Assembly: GCF_017599325.1 (NCBI RefSeq)
Contig: NZ_JAGFVM010000022.1
Location: 62,001 to 126,000 of the forward strand
Origin: Marinilactibacillus kalidii
GTDB lineage: Bacteria; Bacillota; Bacilli; Lactobacillales; Carnobacteriaceae_A
Direction of reading: 5' to 3'
Length of the DNA: 64,000 nt
Shown: piece after piece, positions 16,403 to 24,257 of the stretch
Numbering within the stretch: the stretch's first letter is position 1
Layout of the letters: every line of letters starts with the position of its first letter
Notes under the pieces: model-generated
Told to the model about the DNA's origin: nothing
Database searches by the model: none
What the model saw: only the letters and a program-made list of their open reading frames with translations
Translations under genes and position numbers: made by a program

Positions 16403-16911
16403 TTTATATTTTTAAAATACTGCTCACAAGCTTTTGGATGCTCAAATACAATTAGTTCGCAATCATCCGGTAGTTCCGATTGAATCAGTTTAACTAGCTT
16501 TTCTCGTCTTGCTGTTTTAAAGTTCCAGACGTACTTCAAAAAGGGAAGATCTATTTTTTCCGGACAGCCCGGTGCCATGTCCTCTCGAACGCTTCCTAAG
16601 GTGGTGACTACTCGCTTCAATACTCTGTAAAAATAGATTCTTCGAGGATAATCTAAAAAGATAACCTGCGTACTCTGTGACAGTCTAGTAGGTAGTGTTT
16701 TTCCATAATTTCCCTCTATAATCCACTGATCATTTTTATCAAGTATTTGCTTTACCTCTTCTAGTAATGTCTCTTTGGATTTTTCCACCCAACCAGGATC
16801 AAAAAACAGCTGATCCATATGGAAAACAGGTAGATCAAATATTTGTCCTAATTGTTTAGCTAAGGTAGATTTTCCAGAACCTGAAGGTCCTACGATTGTA
16901 ATTCTTTTCAA
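16393..16911 (-). CDS. P-loop kinase-like protein (adenylate kinase / FlaR 'topology modulation' type)
   Basis: A 172-residue soluble P-loop protein. Walker A is GPSGSGKST at residues 8-16; HMDQLFFDPGW and the WIIEGNYGKTLP block follow, as in the small kinases often annotated as DNA topology modulation protein FlaR. The biochemical substrate of this group is not well settled, so I name only the fold. It is followed by the hairpin at 16355-16402 and is likely monocistronic. Confidence 0.7.
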   Translation of the reverse strand: MKRITIVGPSGSGKSTLAKQLGQIFDLPVFHMDQLFFDPGWVEKSKETLLEEVKQILDKNDQWIIEGNYGKTLPTRLSQSTQVIFLDYPRRIYFYRVLKRVVTTLGSVREDMAPGCPEKIDLPFLKYVWNFKTARREKLVKLIQSELPDDCELIVFEHPKACEQYFKNIKES

Positions 16912-17109
16912 CTGTTTTACCCCCTAAAATACTTTAGGGTACTATTCTATAATTTCATCAAACGGCACGTCAATGACTTCTTGTTAAAGGAGAAATCGAA
17001 ATCTGGAATTTCCCTATCTGTCGTCTCCATAAAATCGATTCTGCTTGCTTCTCCTGACGTCAGGTGTTCGCTATTTTCTTCTCAACGTTACGACAGAACG
17101 ATTCAACTA

Positions 17110-17982
17110 TTATTCTCTCACACCGACATTTTCCATTCCCGCTTGTTCCTCATAGATTGAAACATCGAAGATTTGTTCTTCTGAATAATCTCCTTGAATG
17201 GAAAAACGTAAAACTGATTTATTCGTCAAATCATATGGGCTAAGACTAATCGTAAAGTATCCATCTGAATCTACTTTTGGAGCAACATCAATTTGTTCAT
17301 AATCCGGTGGTGTATCCGCGGTACCAAGAGAAGCCTCTATAGCGTCTCCGGGATTTACCCTTCCTTCATAAAATGTTGTATTCATGTGAACGCCCGGTAA
17401 CATTAAATTTTCTAGGACGCTCTTGTCGATACTTTCACCTTCAGCAACCAATTCTCTATGGTGTGCTTTTCTTTCTTCCTCACTCATGGTCACAATTTCG
17501 CTGATTGCTGTGTCTTGTTCATCATTTCCTACCTCAATTTCCTTCACTTCACCCGTCGTTTGATTGATCTCATACATTGAAATAATCGGTGCACCTTTTG
17601 TTTCATCAGTAGAAACAGGTGCATACATTGAAGCCGTATAAACCGACCCTTCATCTTGGATGTTGAATTCATAAAAATCAGTTTCTGTATAGTCTGCTTG
17701 TTCATTTATATAAGCAATAACCTTCTCTTCAGCTTCTTTTTTAGTCATTTTAGTGTTTTCTTTATTCTGATTTTCATCTTCAGTATCATCTGTATTTTCC
17801 ACAGATTCTTCATCCGTTTCTGTATCGTTTGTACCCATACCCTCTTGATCTTTGTTTGAGTCTGTCTCTTCAGAAGTTTGTTCACTCTCTATTTGATTGG
17901 TTTCATCTGTTTCTGTTGTTTCATTATTACTACAACTCGACAATAGTAAAATAGACGTACTCAATATAAATAACTTTTTCAT
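17110..17982 (-). CDS. Secreted lipoprotein A with acidic linker and shared C-terminal domain
   Basis: A 290-residue lipoprotein. The signal peptide MKKLFILSTSILLLSSC has its lipobox Cys at 17, then comes a Glu/Asp/Thr/Asn-rich linker of about 70 residues, a PepSY-like middle part (KKEAEEKVIAYINEQ) and a C-terminal domain of about 120 residues. That last domain (MLPGVHMNTTFYEGRVNPGD) is clearly related to the one in the lipoprotein at 19963-20676. I start at the ATG at 17982, preceded by AAAGGAAG; the frame opens further upstream without a signal. The function is unknown; the anchoring is to the outer face of the membrane. Confidence 0.72.
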   Translation of the reverse strand: MKKLFILSTSILLLSSCSNNETTETDETNQIESEQTSEETDSNKDQEGMGTNDTETDEESVENTDDTEDENQNKENTKMTKKEAEEKVIAYINEQADYTETDFYEFNIQDEGSVYTASMYAPVSTDETKGAPIISMYEINQTTGEVKEIEVGNDEQDTAISEIVTMSEEERKAHHRELVAEGESIDKSVLENLMLPGVHMNTTFYEGRVNPGDAIEASLGTADTPPDYEQIDVAPKVDSDGYFTISLSPYDLTNKSVLRFSIQGDYSEEQIFDVSIYEEQAGMENVGVRE

Positions 17983-18147
17983 CAACTGTTCTTCCTTTCG
18001 GCAAGCTAGAATACTTTTAAAATTAATTATGATTTCTTTATTTTTTAACACTTTCTCATACTTCCTTAAAAAAAATATAACAACAATCTACTAGCTTAAC
18101 AACTTATAGCCACTGTAATACATTTTTAACTATTGAACGCATTAAAA

Positions 18148-18189
18148 AAGCAGTGTTAACTCTCACAGAACAAAGGGCTAACACTGCTT
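18148..18189 (-). terminator. Orphan terminator-like hairpin
   Basis: AAGCAGTGTTA pairs with TAACACTGCTT and is followed on the minus strand by six T residues. No minus-strand gene lies directly upstream of it, since grpB is on the plus strand. It may be the remnant of a lost gene or protect against antisense reading. Confidence 0.45.
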
Positions 18190-18273
18190 ACAAATAGTGA
18201 TATACTTATCTCAAACTTATTTTTGTAAAATAATCACATCTGTTGATGCGTAATATAAGGTTGGAGGAAGATA

Positions 18274-18795
18274 ATGAGGTACTTAGAATTGATAAACTAC
18301 CAAGATAGTTGGCCGACTGAATTTGACAAAACAGCTAAAGAAATCAAGGTCATCTTTGGTGATACCGCTTCTCGTATTCATCATATAGGTAGTACATCTA
18401 TTCCCGGTATGATGGCTAAACCGACTATAGATGTCTTAATAGAAGTCCAAGATATTTCATATGTGGACGCATTAAATACCAAGATGGAAGTAGCTGGTTA
18501 TATCCCTAGAGGTGAAAACGGTATTGAAGGAAGACGATTTTTTATAAAAGAAGAACAGCAGAAGCGAACACACCATGTCCATGTTTTTCAAAGTGGTTCT
18601 GATGAAATCAACAAACATTTAGCGTTTAGAGATTACCTGATTGCTTTTCCAAACGAGGCAGCACGATATAAACAGTTTAAGAAAGACTATATCAAAGGAT
18701 CTTCTCAGGACGTAGCTGTGTATCAACAAAGCAAACATAATCTTGTATCTGAGTTAACTGAGAATGCCTTAAAATGGAGGAAATCTAATGAATAA
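18274..18795 (+). CDS. GrpB family protein (UPF0157, nucleotidyltransferase fold)
   Basis: A 173-residue protein of the GrpB/UPF0157 family. The diagnostic blocks are seen: HHIGSTSIPGMMAKPTIDVL near residues 40-60, then HHVHVFQ and HLAFRDYLIAFP. The GS and DVL pattern matches a nucleotidyltransferase fold, but the reaction is not established for the family. GGAGGAAGATA precedes the ATG. Its end overlaps the start of the following lipoprotein gene by eight bases, so the two are translationally coupled. Confidence 0.85.
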   Translation: MRYLELINYQDSWPTEFDKTAKEIKVIFGDTASRIHHIGSTSIPGMMAKPTIDVLIEVQDISYVDALNTKMEVAGYIPRGENGIEGRRFFIKEEQQKRTHHVHVFQSGSDEINKHLAFRDYLIAFPNEAARYKQFKKDYIKGSSQDVAVYQQSKHNLVSELTENALKWRKSNE

Positions 18796-19306
18796 ACAAA
18801 TTTATCTATTCGCTATATTTACTATCACCGCTTTATCTATTTTAAGTGGTTGTGTCAACTCACTCGAACAAAATAAAGATGAAGATGAAGATATTAGTCA
18901 ACACACGATAATCGATTTCTCTGACAACAGTACGGATGAAATTGATCTAACACCTCCTATCTTAACAGTCCAAGCTGGCGGAGAAGTTGTTGAACCTGTC
19001 ATAGGTACATATAGTTGGAGTGATGAAAGCACAGAAGGAATGGATAATTCTGTAGAGGCCAATTCCGATTCTCCACCAGAACTTGTTAAAGACACTACAC
19101 CCTTGCATTTAACCGATGAAACTTCGTATAATTTGGCCTTTGACAAAGCACCCGATAAGGTTACTGTAAAAGTGTGGGATAATGAAACAAATACGGTTAT
19201 ACCCGACGAAGACCTACTTTCCGTTGAAGGAGAAGTCACCTATGAAGTGCTAGCAGAATGGCCAGAAGGAACCGTCAGTTATGCATTTTTAGTTAATCAA
19301 GAGTAA
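18788..19306 (+). CDS. Lipoprotein of unknown function
   Basis: A 172-residue lipoprotein with signal MNKQIYLFAI and lipobox LSGC (Cys 22), then an acidic Asp/Glu-rich stretch and a domain with several beta-type segments (LTPPILTVQAGGEVVEPVIG, DKVTVKVWDNETN). I cannot place it in a family. GGAGG within the end of grpB serves as the ribosome site. The pairing with grpB suggests co-expression, not a known pathway. Confidence 0.7.
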   Translation: MNKQIYLFAIFTITALSILSGCVNSLEQNKDEDEDISQHTIIDFSDNSTDEIDLTPPILTVQAGGEVVEPVIGTYSWSDESTEGMDNSVEANSDSPPELVKDTTPLHLTDETSYNLAFDKAPDKVTVKVWDNETNTVIPDEDLLSVEGEVTYEVLAEWPEGTVSYAFLVNQE

Positions 19307-19347
19307 GAGATAGATGCTTGATAATGAACAAACAAAGATAACGCCTT

Positions 19348-19746
19348 CTATTGATAGAGGAATGCTGTCTTATTAAAAGCTGCTACACTTAACCTAAATC
19401 CTACTGGATGAAACTCAAATTTTGCAAATTCAAGGCCAGCCTTAATGAAGTCAATTCCTTTCCCTGTCCCTGTCAATTTTGGATGTAGGCCTAACCCAAT
19501 ATCTAAAAAGTCGGTATTAGCATACACTCTATTTTTATTGCCACTAGGTACTTGAGCGCTTTTTCCAAAACAAAAAAATCCTATAAGTTTCTTGCTTTCT
19601 ATACATGAAAAGTATCTCTCTTCTAACATTTCTTCTAAACTGTCTTCATTCATATCGTAGAAATTATATGGGCTAGGATATTTCCAATTAATAATATCTT
19701 CTGCTTCATTCCTACTCATTCTTTTTAAATGATAGATTTCAATCAT
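19348..19746 (-). CDS. C-terminally truncated GNAT acetyltransferase, possibly a pseudogene
   Basis: A 132-residue remnant of a GNAT N-acetyltransferase. It opens as a typical family member (EAEDIINWKYPSPYNFYDM) and has the acetyl-CoA region around LGLHPKLTGTGKGIDFIKAG and LSVAAFNKTAFLYQ. It then stops at TAG exactly where members usually continue with a Lys/Arg-x-GF block. The last two strands of the fold and the usual catalytic Tyr region are missing. The following codons in the same frame do not restore a clear GF motif. It is probably inactive, though a short functional form cannot be excluded. Confidence 0.6.
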   Translation of the reverse strand: MIEIYHLKRMSRNEAEDIINWKYPSPYNFYDMNEDSLEEMLEERYFSCIESKKLIGFFCFGKSAQVPSGNKNRVYANTDFLDIGLGLHPKLTGTGKGIDFIKAGLEFAKFEFHPVGFRLSVAAFNKTAFLYQ

Positions 19747-19962
19747 ATCCTTTTACTCATACTATCATAGTTTTTGATAACGAAACTTCCTATCAAAAGT
19801 TACTCAAGAATAAGGTGTTCTCTCGATAACAAGTTTTTTAATTATACTTCACTTAAAAGGCCTTTTTACTAAAATGTGAGCGATATTATAACCATATATC
19901 GTTTGTGCTATTGATTTATTGTTGTTAAAATTACTACATATTTCACTAAAAGGATGACTAAA

Positions 19963-20676
19963 ATGATAAAAAAATCTAAAAAAGTAACGTTACTTTTAGC
20001 TTCAACATCACTACTATTATTCGCTTGCTCTTCGACAGATAAAGAAGAATCCTCAGAAGAAAAGATTGAAATGAGTGAGGAGGGAAATACCGACACTAAA
20101 GAGACAATCGAAAATGAGGCAGAGGATTCGGATGCAGTTGAAGCTGATTCCGAAGATAACGAGAATGAACACGTGGAGAGTTCGAATGAAGACGATGACT
20201 TTCAGTCTGTCGATGAGACTATCAGCGGCTCAACAGATGACAGCGATACAGCAGGGGAAAGATCAAGACCTGCCAATAGTCATATCAGTGATTTAGTAGG
20301 TATGAATAGTCAGGAACGTAAAAATTATCACGAGTCACTCGCTCCTCATCCTGAAGAAATCAACAAACGCGTATATGAACATCTCATGCTTCCAGGATGG
20401 CACGAAAACACAGAAGTGTATGAAGGACGTATTAATCCAGGAGAAGTCATTGAGTTTTCATTAAATGAATCTGGAGATATGGAAGATGTGGTACGAATCA
20501 CTCCTGAAATCAACGACGAAGGATACTTTGAAATTATTAATCTCAATCGTAAAGAAATTCATGCAGGAGATGAAATCTTTGCACGTATCAGTCACGGCTA
20601 CTCGCTCGAACAGGTATTTGTCATCCCGATTTATGAATCTGAAGAAAATATGGAATGGATTAAAGTAAAAGAATAA
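19963..20676 (+). CDS. Secreted lipoprotein B sharing the C-terminal domain of lipoprotein A
   Basis: A 237-residue lipoprotein with a signal peptide ending in LLLFAC (Cys 22), a long Glu/Asp/Ser linker to about residue 105 and a C-terminal domain with MNSQERKNYHESL, MLPGWHENTEVYEGRINPGE and EQVFVIPIYESEENMEW. The same blocks occur in order in the lipoprotein at 17110-17982. I start at the second ATG (19963), nine bases after AAAAGG; the first ATG (19954) sits on the ribosome site. The function is unknown; the linker length suggests a domain held off the membrane in the wall. Confidence 0.72.
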   Translation: MIKKSKKVTLLLASTSLLLFACSSTDKEESSEEKIEMSEEGNTDTKETIENEAEDSDAVEADSEDNENEHVESSNEDDDFQSVDETISGSTDDSDTAGERSRPANSHISDLVGMNSQERKNYHESLAPHPEEINKRVYEHLMLPGWHENTEVYEGRINPGEVIEFSLNESGDMEDVVRITPEINDEGYFEIINLNRKEIHAGDEIFARISHGYSLEQVFVIPIYESEENMEWIKVKE

Positions 20677-20798
20677 TCAGTAAAACGGTTCTCGGTTCAT
20701 CTATTAAAAACAGATACACTATTCACGGTTTAATGAGGTAATCGTATGCACTTTACCAAATGTATGACTATTAAACTTTATGCTTTAACAGCTAATGA

Positions 20799-20850
20799 GA
20801 AAAAAAGGCAGCGCCCTTCTAATAATAAGAATGGCGCTGCCTTTTTATAT
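20799..20850. terminator. Terminator between lipoprotein B and tRNA-Val
   Basis: GGCAGCGCC(C)TTCT pairs with AAGA(A)TGGCGCTGCC, flanked by A7 on the left and T5 on the right. It serves the minus-strand tRNA and could also stop the plus-strand lipoprotein transcript. Confidence 0.85.
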
Positions 20851-20853
20851 TGA

Positions 20854-20926
20854 TGGTCCTTGCCGGGCTCGAACCAGCGACCCCTACCTTGTCGAGGTAG
20901 TGCTCTCCCAACTGAGCTAAAGAACC
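20854..20926 (-). tRNA. tRNA-Val(GAC) with C at position 33
   Basis: A full cloverleaf on the minus strand: acceptor GGTTCTT/AAGGACC with discriminator A, D-stem GCTC/GAGC with GG in the loop, anticodon stem CTACC/GGTAG, T-arm GCTGG-TTCGAGC-CCGGC. The seven-base anticodon loop is TCGACAA, giving anticodon GAC (Val). Position 33, almost always U, is C. No 3' CCA is encoded (TCA follows the discriminator). It is alone and followed by a strong terminator. Confidence 0.85.
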
Positions 20927-21064
20927 TTTTTTTCGTACTCCATTAGTATACCCTTTCTTCATTGATTTGTAAAGATTCTGTTTGCTCAAAAGGATTCAAT
21001 CCTTTTCTTTTTCTGCTCCGTACTTCATAATAAGATTAACAACATTCGGAGGAGACGGAACCAG

Positions 21065-22351
21065 ATGGATACGAATAAATTATCGAAATTCTACAAAAAA
21101 ACACATGCAGAAAAAATCTCAGCACTCAAAGAGGCAGGGGTTATTTCTTTAGAAGAAGCCACGGTGCTAACGGAAGATGGATTAGATCTAGATCCTTCAG
21201 TCGGTGAACACATGATTGAAAATTATATTGGAAATTATTCTCTACCACTAGGTATTTCTACAAACTTTGTTATTGACGACAACGAAGTACTCGTCCCAAT
21301 GGCTATTGAAGAACCATCCGTCATCGCAGCGGCTAGTTTTGCGGCAAAAATCATTGGTTCAGCGGGTGGCTTTACGACCGCTGTCTCTGATCGATTGATG
21401 ATTGGGCAAGTCACGCTTAAAAATGTCAAAGATATGGAACAAGCTGCTCAAAATATCAAAGCAGCTGAACACAACATTTTAGAGCGCGCTAATGAAGCGC
21501 ATCCTTCTATCGTCAAACGTGGCGGAGGTGCAAAAGCGCTTGAAACACGGATACTCGAGGCAGATCCTGAAGAAAACATTCCAGCATTCCTCGTCGTTCA
21601 CTTGCATATAGACACACAAGAAGCGATGGGTGCGAATATCGTCAACACAATGATGGAGGGCATCGCACCTTACATTGAAGAGCTGACCGGTGGAAAAGCA
21701 TTGTTACGGATTCTGTCCAACTACGCAACTGAATGTTTAGCAACAGCTACTTGCACGATTCCAGCACACAAATTAAAAACCGGTGACTATACTGGCGAAG
21801 CGGTACGCGACCGCATTATTGAGGCTTCTCAAGTAGCCTTGGCAGACCCTTACCGAGCGGTCACCCACAATAAAGGAATCATGAATGGCGTCGATGCCGT
21901 CGTGGTAGCTTCCGGGAATGACTGGCGAGCGATTGAAGCCGGCGTACATGCTTATGCTGCTCGATCTGGGCAGTACCGTGCTCTATCAAAATGGCAAAAG
22001 AATGACCAAGGTGATCTAGTGGGTACCTTGACACTTCCGCTAGCGATTGGAACAGTCGGTGGTTCAATCAGTATTCATCCCGGTGCGAAACTTGCTCACA
22101 AGTTAATGATGTACCCTGATGCTAAGAGACTTGAAAGTATCCTTGTTTCTGTTGGTCTTGCACAGAACTTTGGTGCAGTGAGAGCATTGGTAACGGACGG
22201 TATTCAAAAAGGCCATATGGGTCTGCACGCTCGTTCTTTAGCGATCAGTGCCGGTGCTAAAGGTGAACACGTTGAATTAATTGCTGAACAACTTAAAAAA
22301 GCGCCTCACATGAACTTGCAGACAGCAAAAGAACTACTGAACAACCTTTAA
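21065..22351 (+). CDS. mvaA: Hydroxymethylglutaryl-CoA reductase, class II
   Basis: A 428-residue enzyme that reduces HMG-CoA to mevalonate, the committed step towards isoprenoids in mevalonate-using Lactobacillales. Class II features are present: E83 in IEEPSVIAAAS, the NAD(P)-binding GSAGGF and LPLAIGTVGG segments, HAYAARSGQYRALS and the C-terminal catalytic His in GHMGLHARS. There is no membrane domain. In enterococci the reductase is fused to a thiolase (MvaE); here it stands alone and the thiolase lies at 53393-54610. GGAGGAGAC upstream supports the ATG. Confidence 0.93.
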   Translation: MDTNKLSKFYKKTHAEKISALKEAGVISLEEATVLTEDGLDLDPSVGEHMIENYIGNYSLPLGISTNFVIDDNEVLVPMAIEEPSVIAAASFAAKIIGSAGGFTTAVSDRLMIGQVTLKNVKDMEQAAQNIKAAEHNILERANEAHPSIVKRGGGAKALETRILEADPEENIPAFLVVHLHIDTQEAMGANIVNTMMEGIAPYIEELTGGKALLRILSNYATECLATATCTIPAHKLKTGDYTGEAVRDRIIEASQVALADPYRAVTHNKGIMNGVDAVVVASGNDWRAIEAGVHAYAARSGQYRALSKWQKNDQGDLVGTLTLPLAIGTVGGSISIHPGAKLAHKLMMYPDAKRLESILVSVGLAQNFGAVRALVTDGIQKGHMGLHARSLAISAGAKGEHVELIAEQLKKAPHMNLQTAKELLNNL

Positions 22352-22367
22352 AAAAAAGCATCTTCTA

Positions 22368-22417
22368 AAAAAACGACTGAGTAGCAGCAACAATCTCGCT
22401 GTACTTGGTCGTTTTTC
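22368..22417 (+). terminator. Terminator after mvaA
   Basis: AAAAACGACTGAGTAGCAGC pairs, with small mismatches, with GCTGTACTTGGTCGTTTTT. T-runs are on both sides, so it may also serve the converging Lrp gene. Confidence 0.75.
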
Positions 22418-22451
22418 ATTTTCTCATTATTTTGAAAACGAGACCGTACGA

Positions 22452-22871
22452 TTAAAGCAATATATCTTTGATCACAATAGATACTTTGTATGAGGCATAA
22501 TGATTTAGTTTCACTAAAAATTCATCCATTACATCACTTGAACTAAATTCACCTTCAACGAGATAACAGCCTTCTCCACTTATTCTATAAGCTTTTTTGA
22601 CACAACCTCTTTCCTCTTCGATAAACTTTAAAAGTGGTTCATGACTCGTCGCTTTTATAATCAAGGTAATAAAGGCTTTGATACTCATTTGATTTTTTTC
22701 AAGTTTAACTGTTGTCGTATAGCCTTCTATGACCCCTGATTCTTCCAGTCTAATCACTCGATCCGCTGTAGCTTGTCCAGATAAATGAACCTTTTCACCC
22801 AACGCTTTCATCGTGATTCTACCATGCTGTTGAAGTTCTTTTAAAATTAGCTCATCTGTTGCATCAATCAT
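22452..22871 (-). CDS. Lrp/AsnC-family transcriptional regulator
   Basis: A 139-residue regulator with an N-terminal winged helix (DELILKELQQHGRITMKALG, LSGQATADRVIRLEESGVI) and a C-terminal RAM domain (AFITLIIKA, ISGEGCYLVEGEF). Such proteins sense amino acids or related small molecules and form octamers. It is divergent from the metallo-beta-lactamase-fold gene with about 115 bases between, the usual setting for control of the neighbour and itself. Confidence 0.88.
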   Translation of the reverse strand: MIDATDELILKELQQHGRITMKALGEKVHLSGQATADRVIRLEESGVIEGYTTTVKLEKNQMSIKAFITLIIKATSHEPLLKFIEEERGCVKKAYRISGEGCYLVEGEFSSSDVMDEFLVKLNHYASYKVSIVIKDILL

Positions 22872-22919
22872 TTATTTTATCCTTTCAAAAATCAAGTAAG
22901 ATCATTAAAAGACTTGATT

Positions 22920-22934
22920 CTTTCTATATTAAAG
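22920..22934. promoter_or_regulatory. Possible Lrp-family operator
   Basis: CTTTCTATATTAAAG, a 15-base AT-rich imperfect dyad within a longer GATTCTTT/AAAGAAATC repeat. It lies between the divergent Lrp-family gene and the metallo-beta-lactamase-fold gene. The general shape suits an Lrp site, but that is weak evidence. Confidence 0.3.
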
Positions 22935-22986
22935 AAATCACTATAAGTATAAAATAGAATTACACAAAAACAAAGGAGATTTGATC

Positions 22987-23748
22987 ATGAAGATACAGTT
23001 GATTAGAAATGCAACGCTAAGAATCGACTATGCTGGAAAACGATTCTTAATTGATCCGTATTTAGCAGAGAAAGGGACCTATGATCCTGTCAAAAACACG
23101 ATAAGACAAGAGGCGAAAAATCCAATTGTAGATTTACCTGTATCAATAGAAGAAGTTACCGAGAACATAGACGCTGTCGTGCTAACACACTTGCATTTAG
23201 ATCATTATGATCCTGTTGCAAGAGATAGATTACCTAAGGAAATGCCTATTTTTGTCCAAAATGAAACTGACCAAAAAATCATCGAAAACGACGGATTTAA
23301 AAACGTCCGTATCCTTCAACTGCACACAGATTTTGATGGGATTAGCCTTAGTAAAACTGCTGGTGAACACGGACGTGGAGAAATAAAGGTGTTAACTGGA
23401 AAAGTCTGTGGGGTCGTTTTTAAACATTCTTCAGAGAAAACCCTCTATATTGCAGGAGACACTGTTTGGTACGAAGGTGTTCAAACGGCACTTCACACAC
23501 ATACGCCCGATGTTATCATTGTAAATGCCGGTGCGAATGAGTTTCTACAGGGTGGCCCGATCGTGATGAATGAAAAAGATGTGCACGCGCTTCATTTGGC
23601 AACACCAGCATCAACCATCATTGCTGTCCATATGGAAGCAGTCAATCATTGGATACTTTCTAGAAAAAACCTACGGGAATACGCTAGAGAAAATGATTTC
23701 TCAGAAAAATTACTTGTGCCGAATGACGGCGAGACTACACAAATTTAA
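22987..23748 (+). CDS. Metallo-beta-lactamase-fold hydrolase
   Basis: A 253-residue soluble protein of the metallo-beta-lactamase superfamily (UlaG/YtkL-like Zn-dependent hydrolases). The metal motif THLHLDHYDP is at about residues 58-67, with further ligands in IAGDTVWY and HMEAVNHW. The substrate cannot be read from the sequence. The ATG at 22987 is eight bases after AAAGGAG, so I prefer it to the TTG six bases earlier. The divergent Lrp-type regulator probably controls it. Confidence 0.82.
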   Translation: MKIQLIRNATLRIDYAGKRFLIDPYLAEKGTYDPVKNTIRQEAKNPIVDLPVSIEEVTENIDAVVLTHLHLDHYDPVARDRLPKEMPIFVQNETDQKIIENDGFKNVRILQLHTDFDGISLSKTAGEHGRGEIKVLTGKVCGVVFKHSSEKTLYIAGDTVWYEGVQTALHTHTPDVIIVNAGANEFLQGGPIVMNEKDVHALHLATPASTIIAVHMEAVNHWILSRKNLREYARENDFSEKLLVPNDGETTQI

Positions 23749-23757
23749 GTCACTCAC

Positions 23758-23797
23758 AAAAAGCTATGGTTAGCCTTACAGCCCCCACAGCTTTTTT
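23758..23797. terminator. Terminator between the MBL-fold gene and csaA
   Basis: AAAAAGCT pairs with AGCTTTTT with a partly paired inner stem, followed by a T-run on each strand. It suits both converging genes. Confidence 0.75.
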
Positions 23798-23808
23798 AAT
23801 ACTTGTCA

Positions 23809-24141
23809 TCAACTAATTTTCGTACCATTTGGAACAGGGTCATCTAAATTTAGCAACACAACTGCTTTATTTGCGAGCACACCGCCAAGGATCAAGACTT
23901 CGGATTTATATCCTGCAATCCGCATAGACGGAAAATTTATGACCGCGATTACCTGTTTCCCCACAAGCTGTTCTGCTTCGTATCGATCTGTAATCTGTGC
24001 AGAGCTTTGTTTGATGCCCCATTCTTCCCCAAAGTCGATGCGTACTTTATACGCTGGCTTTCTTGCTTCTTCAAAAAATGATGCTTCTAAAATGGTTCCA
24101 ACTCTGATGTCTAATGACTGAAAATCCTCAATCGTTGCCAC
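23809..24141 (-). CDS. csaA: CsaA-like tRNA-binding domain protein
   Basis: A 110-residue protein made of a single OB-fold tRNA-binding domain, like CsaA of Bacillus, which acts as a dimeric chaperone linked to secretion. Family blocks are LDIRVGTI, KVRIDFGEEWGIKQSSAQIT, QVIAVINFP and VLILGGVL. GTG at 24141 is eight bases after AAGGAG; the earlier GTG at 24150 overlaps that site. It is a single-gene unit. Confidence 0.85.
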   Translation of the reverse strand: MATIEDFQSLDIRVGTILEASFFEEARKPAYKVRIDFGEEWGIKQSSAQITDRYEAEQLVGKQVIAVINFPSMRIAGYKSEVLILGGVLANKAVVLLNLDDPVPNGTKIS

Positions 24142-24216
24142 GAAAATCACTCCTTATTATCCTTCATAGTAGAGATTGATAACAGTTTTTTCAATAAATT
24201 TTTATTAATATCCATT

Positions 24217-24251
24217 AAAAAACGCGATGAGAAAAATTCATCGCGTCTTTT
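24217..24251 (-). terminator. Terminator of the glycan-utilisation operon
   Basis: ACGCGATGA pairs with TCATCGCGT around a seven-base loop, followed on the minus strand by six T residues, directly after the GH5 gene. Confidence 0.88.
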
Positions 24252-24257
24252 GGTTAT

